Positions 58,762 to 64,000 of a DNA stretch of 64,000 bases are shown piece by piece. Position 1 is the first letter of the stretch. Each line of letters opens with the position of its first letter. The translations under genes and the position numbers were made by a program. The stretch spans positions 27,338 to 91,337 of the forward strand of contig JALSKC010000021.1 of the NCBI GenBank assembly GCA_026989055.1, read 5' to 3'. This stretch comes from Paracoccaceae bacterium. Its GTDB lineage: Bacteria > Pseudomonadota > Alphaproteobacteria > Rhodobacterales > Rhodobacteraceae. The notes below the pieces were generated by a model. The model did not search any database. It saw only the letters and a list, made by a program, of their open reading frames with translations, and was not told the origin of the DNA.

Positions 58762-59081
58762 AGGGGCGCATGAAGGAAGGAGCAGCCTCCGGGCGCGGGC
58801 AGAAACTGCTGGCGCATTGCGCAACATCCTCCGCAGACCGCTCCTGCGACAGGCCGCCGGCACGGAGCGCGCGCGGGGGCGGTGTCCGAATCATCCCTTT
58901 TCGCCGGGCTCGCGCGGATTTCGCTTGAAAAGGGGGGGCCTTGTCTGCGCAAATTGCCCGGCCCGCAAGCAGCTGCCCGAATCCGTTCCGCGCCCTCCCC
59001 CGGGCCGCTCTTCGCCGCCGGATCGGGAAGCCCCCGGCGGGCGACCGGAAAGCCGGACCCGCCGGATGGAGAGGAACCGCC
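58762..59081. other. 320-base region upstream of aroC without a gene
   Basis: It contains a stem CCCTTTTC (58895-58902) with GAAAAGGG (58927-58934) around a 24-base loop, continuing into GGGGGGG. No T tract, RNA gene or supported reading frame is seen. The promoter of aroC is probably here. The GAGAGGAACC just before 59082 is the ribosome site. Confidence 0.45.
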
Positions 59082-60185
59082 ATGAGCCTCAACAGCTTCG
59101 GACATCTGTTTCGCGTCACCACCTGGGGCGAAAGCCACGGCCCGGCCATCGGCGCCACGGTAGACGGCTGCCCGCCGGGCGTGCCCCTGGAAGCGCCGAT
59201 GCTGCAGCGCTGGCTCGACCGGCGCAGGCCGGGGCAGTCGCGCTACACGACCCAGCGGCGCGAGGCCGACGAGGTGGAGATCCTCTCGGGCGTGTTCGAG
59301 GGCCGCACCACCGGCACGCCGATCCAGCTGCTGATCCGCAACACCGACCAGCGCTCGAAGGATTACGGCGACATCGCCGAGAAGTTCCGCCCCGGCCATG
59401 CCGACATCACCTACTGGCTGAAATACGGCATCCGTGACTACCGCGGCGGCGGGCGCTCCTCGGCGCGCGAGACGGCGGCCCGGGTGGCCGCCGGCGGGGT
59501 GGCGCGCGCGGCGCTCGGAGCGCTGGCGCCGGAGCTGGAGATCACCGGCTACATGGTGCAGATGGGAGTGCATGAAATCGACCGCGCACGGTTCGATCGG
59601 GAGGAGATCTCCCGCAACCCCTTCTGGTGCCCCGATGCCGACGCTGCCGCCGAGTGGGCCGCCTATCTGGACAGTCTGCGCAAGGCCGGCAGTTCGGTGG
59701 GCGCGGTGGTGGAGGTGACGATCTCGGGCGCGCCGGCGGGCCTGGGCGCCCCTGTCTATGGCAAGCTCGATACCGATCTGGCCGCGGCGATGATGTCGAT
59801 CAATGCGGTCAAGGGGGTGGAAATCGGCGAGGGCATGGCGGCAGCCCGTCTGACCGGCGAGGCCAATGCCGACGAGATCCGCATGGGTGCGGGCGGGCCG
59901 GAGTTCTCCTCCAACCACGCCGGAGGCATCCTGGGCGGCATCTCGACCGGGCAGGACATCGTGGTGCGTTTCGCGGTCAAGCCGACGTCTTCCATTCTCA
60001 CGCCGCGCAAGACAGTCACTAAATCGGGCAAAAACACCGAAATCGTCACCAAGGGCCGGCACGATCCCTGCGTCGGCATCCGTGCCGTGCCGGTGGGCGA
60101 GGCGATGGCGGCCTGCGTGATCCTCGACCACCTGCTGCTGCACCGCGCCCAGGTGGGCGAGGGGCCGCGCGGGCGGATCGGCTGA
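59082..60185 (+). CDS. aroC: Chorismate synthase
   Basis: 367 residues; converts EPSP to chorismate with reduced FMN. Family motifs [27 protein letters not shown] (start), [31 protein letters not shown] and [18 protein letters not shown] are intact, with the RHDPC motif near the end. The ATG has GAGAGGAACCGCC upstream. The stop is four bases from that of the convergent EamA transporter gene. Confidence 0.97.
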   Translation: MSLNSFGHLFRVTTWGESHGPAIGATVDGCPPGVPLEAPMLQRWLDRRRPGQSRYTTQRREADEVEILSGVFEGRTTGTPIQLLIRNTDQRSKDYGDIAEKFRPGHADITYWLKYGIRDYRGGGRSSARETAARVAAGGVARAALGALAPELEITGYMVQMGVHEIDRARFDREEISRNPFWCPDADAAAEWAAYLDSLRKAGSSVGAVVEVTISGAPAGLGAPVYGKLDTDLAAAMMSINAVKGVEIGEGMAAARLTGEANADEIRMGAGGPEFSSNHAGGILGGISTGQDIVVRFAVKPTSSILTPRKTVTKSGKNTEIVTKGRHDPCVGIRAVPVGEAMAACVILDHLLLHRAQVGEGPRGRIG

Positions 60186-60189
60186 GGGC

Positions 60190-61056
60190 TTATCCGGGCC
60201 GGCGCGAAAGCTGCACCGCCAGGATGCCGCCGGCAATCACCACCACCCCGATCAGATCAAGCGGGCGCAACGCCTCGCCCAGCACCAGTGCGGCAATGGC
60301 TACCCCGAAAAACGGGTTGAGGAAATGGAAGGCGGCTGCCCGGACAGCGCCGATGCGCCCCACCAGCGCGAACCACACCCAGGTGGCCAGAAGCCCCGGC
60401 ACCAGCGTCGTATAGGTGAAGGCGGCGATCAGCTGCCAGCTCCACCTTACCTGCCAGAAGGCCAGCGCCCAGAGGCCCAGCGCCAGCGCTCCCACCAGCA
60501 TCTGCAGCCCGACGATCATCAGCAGGTTGCCCCCCGAGGTGGCGCTTCGCACCGCAAGCGTGGCGAAGGTCAACGCCACCGCCCCGCCCGCGGCCAGCGC
60601 CACACCCCGGATGTCGGCCCCGCCGGTCAGCCGCGTGCCCATGATCAGCACCACCCCGCCCATGCCCGCCGCCAGCCCGGCCATCCCGAGAGGCGCGATG
60701 CGTTCCCCCAGCACGAGCCAGCTTGCCAGGGCCACGAGGAGCGGCAGGCTGGAGGCGATGATCGCGGCCAGCGAAGCCTCCACCGTCTGCATGGCCACGA
60801 AGTTGAGGCCAAGGTAGAGGGCATTCTGGCAGAAGCCGAAGATCGCCGTGGCGCGCCACTGGGCCGGTGTCAGGCGCCAGCTCTGGTCCATGCGGGCGGC
60901 GATCAGCACCGCAATCATGCCCGAGATGAGAAAGCGGATCGCCAGGGCACTCACCGGCGGGGCATCGGCAACGATGATCCGCGCCGACGTGAATGCCGAC
61001 GACCACATCAGGGCAAAACCCAGCCCCATGGCGATTGCGCGCAGGTCCATCTGCAT
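60190..61056 (-). CDS. EamA/DMT-superfamily transporter
   Basis: 288 residues with ten predicted helices in two EamA repeats (about 5-135 and 145-285). ALMWSSAFTSARIIV and the tandem LGERIAPLG and LGEALRPLD are typical of the drug/metabolite exporter group. The substrate is unknown. Its ATG lies just after the hup terminator, so expression would need read-through or a promoter within that short gap; a second ATG two codons later is possible. Confidence 0.9.
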   Translation of the reverse strand: MQMDLRAIAMGLGFALMWSSAFTSARIIVADAPPVSALAIRFLISGMIAVLIAARMDQSWRLTPAQWRATAIFGFCQNALYLGLNFVAMQTVEASLAAIIASSLPLLVALASWLVLGERIAPLGMAGLAAGMGGVVLIMGTRLTGGADIRGVALAAGGAVALTFATLAVRSATSGGNLLMIVGLQMLVGALALGLWALAFWQVRWSWQLIAAFTYTTLVPGLLATWVWFALVGRIGAVRAAAFHFLNPFFGVAIAALVLGEALRPLDLIGVVVIAGGILAVQLSRRPG

Positions 61057-61062
61057 TCCGAC

Positions 61063-61087
61063 AAAAGGGCCGCCCGCCGGCGGCCCT
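61063..61087 (-). terminator. Rho-independent terminator of hup
   Basis: On the minus strand AGGGCCGCC pairs with GGCGGCCCT around a four-base loop, followed by TTTTG. It is the clearest intrinsic terminator in the window, 27 bases after the hup stop and 7 bases before the EamA start codon. Confidence 0.85.
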
Positions 61088-61113
61088 CTCCGAAATTCCC
61101 GGGGCCTGCAGGA

Positions 61114-61401
61114 TCAGCCGTTCACGCTTTCCTTGAGCGCCTTGGCGATGGTCATCTTCACCACCTTGTCGGCTTCCTTGTGGATCTGTTCGCCGGTTGC
61201 CGGATTGCGGACCATACGGGCCGGGCGTTCGCGGCAGTAGATCTTCCCGACGCCGGGAAGCGTCACGGCGCCGCCGCCCGATACTTCGCGGGTGATGACG
61301 GCAACGATCGCATCCAGCGCACCGCTCGCGGTTTTCCTGTCGGTTCCCATTTCCTCGGCCAGAGCAGCGACGAGCTGGGTCTTGGTCAGCGGTTTTGCCA
61401 T
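61114..61401 (-). CDS. hup: HU-family DNA-binding protein
   Basis: 95 residues. The start KPLTKTQLVAALAEEMGTDRKTASGALDAI and the arm GRERPARMVRNPATGE-like IYCRERPARMVRNPATGEQI place it in the HU/IHF family of bend-inducing nucleoid proteins. It has a GAGGAGAAATTGC ribosome site, its own likely promoter and its own terminator, so it is a single-gene transcript. The residue set in the arm fits HU better than IHF. Confidence 0.93.
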   Translation of the reverse strand: MAKPLTKTQLVAALAEEMGTDRKTASGALDAIVAVITREVSGGGAVTLPGVGKIYCRERPARMVRNPATGEQIHKEADKVVKMTIAKALKESVNG

Positions 61402-61447
61402 GCAATTTCTCCTCGTTCGGCCCCATTTGTTGGGGTTTGTGCGCCGA

Positions 61448-61476
61448 ATCTAGCGGAATATGGGGGTAATACACAA
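61448..61476 (-). promoter_or_regulatory. Likely promoter of hup
   Basis: TTGTGT (minus strand, 61471-61476) and CTAGAT (61448-61453) are separated by 17 bases, resembling the alphaproteobacterial housekeeping pattern. The transcript leader would carry a CCCC/GGGG hairpin before the ribosome site. Confidence 0.5.
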
Positions 61477-61544
61477 CGATTAGTGGGGCAAACCGGCGGA
61501 AAATCGTGCATTTTGCAGGGTTTTTCCCGACCGGAGGCGGGGTT

Positions 61545-63023
61545 TCACAGAAATGCCGTCTCATCGAAGCTGCGCAGCTTGCGTGAATGAAGGCGCTCCA
61601 GCGGCATTTCGCGCAGGAATTCCATCGCCCGGATACCGATCAGCAGATGGCTGGCGACCTGGGATGTATAGAACCGGCTGGCCATTCCGGGCAGCTTCAG
61701 CTCGCCGTGCAGCGGCTTGTCGGAGACGCAAAGCAGCGTGCCGTAGGGCACCCGGAAGCGGAACCCGTTGGCGGCGATGGTGGCGCTTTCCATGTCCAGC
61801 GCGATCGCCCGGCTCTGGGAAAGGCGCTGCACCGGGCCGGTCTGATCGCGAAGTTCCCAGTTGCGGTTGTCCACCGAAGCGACCGTGCCGGTGCGCATCA
61901 CCCGCTTCAGCTCGTAGCCCTCCAGGCGGGTCACCGATGCCACGGCCTGCTCCAGCGCGATCTGGATCTCGGCCAGCGGCGGCACCGGCACCCAGACCGG
62001 CAGGTCGTCATCCAGCACCCGATCTTCGCGCAGATAGGCATGGGCCAGCACGAAATCGCCCAGCCGCTGGCTGTTGCGCAGCCCGGCGCAATGGCCGACC
62101 ATCAGCCAGGCGTGCGGGCGCAGCACCGCAATATGGTCGGTGGCGGTCTTGGCGTTTGACGGCCCGACTCCGATATTGACCAGGGTAATCCCCGACTGGT
62201 CGGCGCGCTTGAGGTGATAGGTCGGCATCTGCGGCAGCTTGGCCGGGGTGGGCAGGTCCTCGTCCGGGCCCGAAACAGAGACGTTTCCCGGCCCCACGAA
62301 GCTTTCGTAACCGCTGTCCGGATCCGCCAGAACCTTGCGGGCATAGGCCTCGAATTCCTCGACATAGAACTGGTAGTTGGTGAACAGCACATGGTTCTGG
62401 AAATGTTCGGCCTCGGTCGCCGTGTAATGCGACAGCCGCGCCAGAGAATAGTCCACCCGCTGCGCGGTGAAGGGCGCTAGGGGGCGGGTGCCGTCGGGCG
62501 CCGGCTCGGCCACGCCGTTCACGATGTCGTCGTTGGTGGTCTCCAGGTCCGGCACGTCGAAATAGTCGCGCAGGGTGAAACCGGCGGCGCCCTCTTGAGG
62601 GACCGTAACGCCGCCTTTTTGCGCAACGGCAAAATGCACCGGGATCGGCGTGTCGGAAACCCCGATGGTGACCGGCACCCCGTGGTTGGCCATCACCAGT
62701 CCGATCTGCTGGCGAAGATAGTTGGCAAACAGATCCGGCCGGGTGACGGTTGTCGCATAGGTGCCCGGTTCCGACACATGGCCAAAGCTCAGCCGGCTGT
62801 CGGCCTTGGCGAAACTGGTGGTGGTGATGCGGATCTCGGGGTAACAGGCCCTGAATCGCGCCGGCGGCATGCCGCGCTCCATCGCCCTGGTGAAGCGGTC
62901 GCACAGGAAGTCCACCGCCCCGGAATAGAGCTCGATCAGCCGTTCGACGGCCCTGGCCGGATCGTCAAACGTCTCGGGGGCCGGGGCCGCCGGGGTTTCC
63001 AGCGGGAAGGCACTGCCGGTCAT
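61545..63023 (-). CDS. amn: AMP nucleosidase
   Basis: 492 residues, full length. Amn cleaves AMP to adenine and ribose-5-phosphate. The N-terminal Amn-specific domain (about 1-185) has the SAFPLETPAAPAPETFDDPARAV start and FRACYPEIRI, and the C-terminal nucleoside-phosphorylase-like domain has LVNIGVGPSNAKTATDHIAVLRPHAWLMVGHCAGLR and ALDMESATIAANGFRFRVPYGTLLCVSD. It overlaps ade by four bases (ATGA) and is transcribed after it. Confidence 0.95.
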   Translation of the reverse strand: MTGSAFPLETPAAPAPETFDDPARAVERLIELYSGAVDFLCDRFTRAMERGMPPARFRACYPEIRITTTSFAKADSRLSFGHVSEPGTYATTVTRPDLFANYLRQQIGLVMANHGVPVTIGVSDTPIPVHFAVAQKGGVTVPQEGAAGFTLRDYFDVPDLETTNDDIVNGVAEPAPDGTRPLAPFTAQRVDYSLARLSHYTATEAEHFQNHVLFTNYQFYVEEFEAYARKVLADPDSGYESFVGPGNVSVSGPDEDLPTPAKLPQMPTYHLKRADQSGITLVNIGVGPSNAKTATDHIAVLRPHAWLMVGHCAGLRNSQRLGDFVLAHAYLREDRVLDDDLPVWVPVPPLAEIQIALEQAVASVTRLEGYELKRVMRTGTVASVDNRNWELRDQTGPVQRLSQSRAIALDMESATIAANGFRFRVPYGTLLCVSDKPLHGELKLPGMASRFYTSQVASHLLIGIRAMEFLREMPLERLHSRKLRSFDETAFL

Positions 63024-64000
63024 GTGTTTTCCTCGAACAGATCGGTGATTTCAAAACTGGTCACATCCACCAACCCGAGATCGGAAATCCGCAATTCCGG
63101 GATGACAACCAGCGCCAGCAGGGAATGCTGCATGTAGGCGTTGTTCAACGTGCAACCGCATTCAGCCATCGCGGCCACCATCCGGTCGGCCTTGGCCGCC
63201 ACCTCGCGCGCCGGAGAGTCCGACATCAGCCCGGCAATCGGCAGTTCCACCAGCGCGATTTCCTCGCCATCCCTGAACACGGTGATGCCACCGCCCACCT
63301 CGCCCAGCCGGTTGGCGGCGCGGGCCATGTCCTCGCGCGAGGTGCCGACAACGATCATGTGGTGGCTGTCATGGGCCACGGTAGAGGCCATCGCCATCCG
63401 CCCCTTGTAGCCGAAGCCCGAGACAAACCCGTTCACCACATCCCCGGTCGCGCGGTGCCGTTCGACCAGCGCAATCTGGCAGATATCCTCGGCTTCATTG
63501 CCCTGCACAACAGTGTCTATTACAGGCAAATCGGCACTCAGCGCCCTGGTCGGCGCCTGGTTTTCGACAACGCCGATGACCTTGACCTTCGCCGAATTTG
63601 CGCCTGCGGGGGCCTTCACCGCGAAATCCTCGGGCCCCAGGTGCCTGCCCATGTGCACCGTCCTGCGCGCATGTTCCGGCCAGTCCAGATGCGGACAGTC
63701 CACCAGCACCTCGCCGCCCTCGGCCACCAGTTGCCCACGCGCCCAGACCCGATCAATCGGCAGGGCGCGCAGGTCCGAACTCAGGATCATGTCGGCGCGC
63801 CGCCCCGGCGCGATCGAGCCCAGCTCGCGTTCCAGCCCGAAATGCGTCGCCGTGTTGATCGTCGCCATCTGGATCGCCACCAATGGCTCGCAGCCGCAGT
63901 CGATGGCATGGCGCACCACCCGGTTCATGTGCCCGTCATTGACCAGCGTGCCCGAATGGCAGTCATCGGTGCACAGGATGAAGTTGCGCGGATCCAGCCC
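63020..64000 (-). CDS. ade: Adenine deaminase, C-terminal part (truncated by window edge)
   Basis: The last 326 residues are visible; the start lies beyond the right edge. The amidohydrolase segment FILCTDDCHSGTLVNDGHMNRVVRHAI and the MATINTATHFGLERELGSIAPGRRADMIL stretch are typical of Ade. The C-terminal domain has GMAHDSHHMIVVGTS-type sequence (VAHDSHHMIVVGTS) and GGGITVFRDGE. It deaminates adenine to hypoxanthine and sits directly before amn, which makes adenine from AMP. Confidence 0.94.
   Translation of the reverse strand, partial: GLDPRNFILCTDDCHSGTLVNDGHMNRVVRHAIDCGCEPLVAIQMATINTATHFGLERELGSIAPGRRADMILSSDLRALPIDRVWARGQLVAEGGEVLVDCPHLDWPEHARRTVHMGRHLGPEDFAVKAPAGANSAKVKVIGVVENQAPTRALSADLPVIDTVVQGNEAEDICQIALVERHRATGDVVNGFVSGFGYKGRMAMASTVAHDSHHMIVVGTSREDMARAANRLGEVGGGITVFRDGEEIALVELPIAGLMSDSPAREVAAKADRMVAAMAECGCTLNNAYMQHSLLALVVIPELRISDLGLVDVTSFEITDLFEENT

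Noticed and set aside
58762..59081. Small gene in the region upstream of aroC
   Set aside because: Short frames are present but none has a ribosome site, family motif or normal composition.

Overview
This window is a GC-rich bacterial chromosome segment. Gene content points to an alphaproteobacterium of the Rhodobacterales/Rhodobacteraceae type. The pointers are a fliL/fliF flagellar block with a DUF6468-type protein and a MotE-like protein, a DUF6478-type gene near ilvD, mtaB overlapping dapF, a cinA-like/sfsA/map neighbourhood, and a CtrA-like motif between divergent flagellar genes. The genus cannot be named from the sequence alone. Genes are tightly packed, very often joined by 4-base ATGA or GTGA overlaps. 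No insertion sequence, prophage, CRISPR array or conjugative element is visible; it reads as ordinary, vertically inherited chromosome.

Layout. 1-4320: the end of argG, then a coupled class IV aminotransferase/sulfotransferase-like pair, mtaB and dapF. 4426-4501: tRNA-Lys(TTT). 4541-13308: flagellar block with two divergent arms, fliL-DUF6468-motE-like-motA-TPR protein leftward and fliF-fliH-fliN-fliP rightward. 13370-24533: polyamine uptake and gamma-glutamylation region, with a PotFGHI-type ABC transporter, two glutamine-synthetase-like ligases, a class I amidotransferase, a class III aminotransferase, a PuuB-like oxidase and a GntR/FCD regulator. 24536-28709: glpK, glpD and a LacI regulator. 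28762-36211: phenylacetate catabolism (paaX, paaZ, a hydratase/dehydrogenase fusion, paaI, paaK, a TetR/PaaR regulator). 36333-42645: Sua5/TsaC, an acyl-CoA dehydrogenase coupled to an MBL-fold hydrolase, a TDT-type transporter, zapE. 42791-49715: accD-folC, a CPBP protease, ilvD and three poorly known genes. 49821-56022: a dienoyl-CoA-reductase-like flavoenzyme, a LysR regulator, and the operon cinA-like/GNAT/AhpD-like/ompA. 56069-64000: sfsA, map, a kinase-like phosphotransferase, aroC, an EamA exporter, hup, and the coupled pair ade-amn (ade runs off the right edge).

How it works together. The polyamine region would import putrescine or spermidine, ligate it to glutamate, oxidise or transaminate it and release glutamate; paired TTTGATCA sites suggest one local regulator for both arms. 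The paa genes encode activation (PaaK), ring hydrolysis/aldehyde oxidation (PaaZ), beta-oxidation and thioester rescue (PaaI), but the ring epoxidase paaABCDE, the isomerase and the thiolase are not in the window. amn and ade together would turn AMP into adenine and then hypoxanthine. No clearly new system was found. The most interesting leads are the duplicated ligases around the pot operon, the CtrA-like site, the TPR protein tied to motA, and the aminotransferase/sulfotransferase pair.
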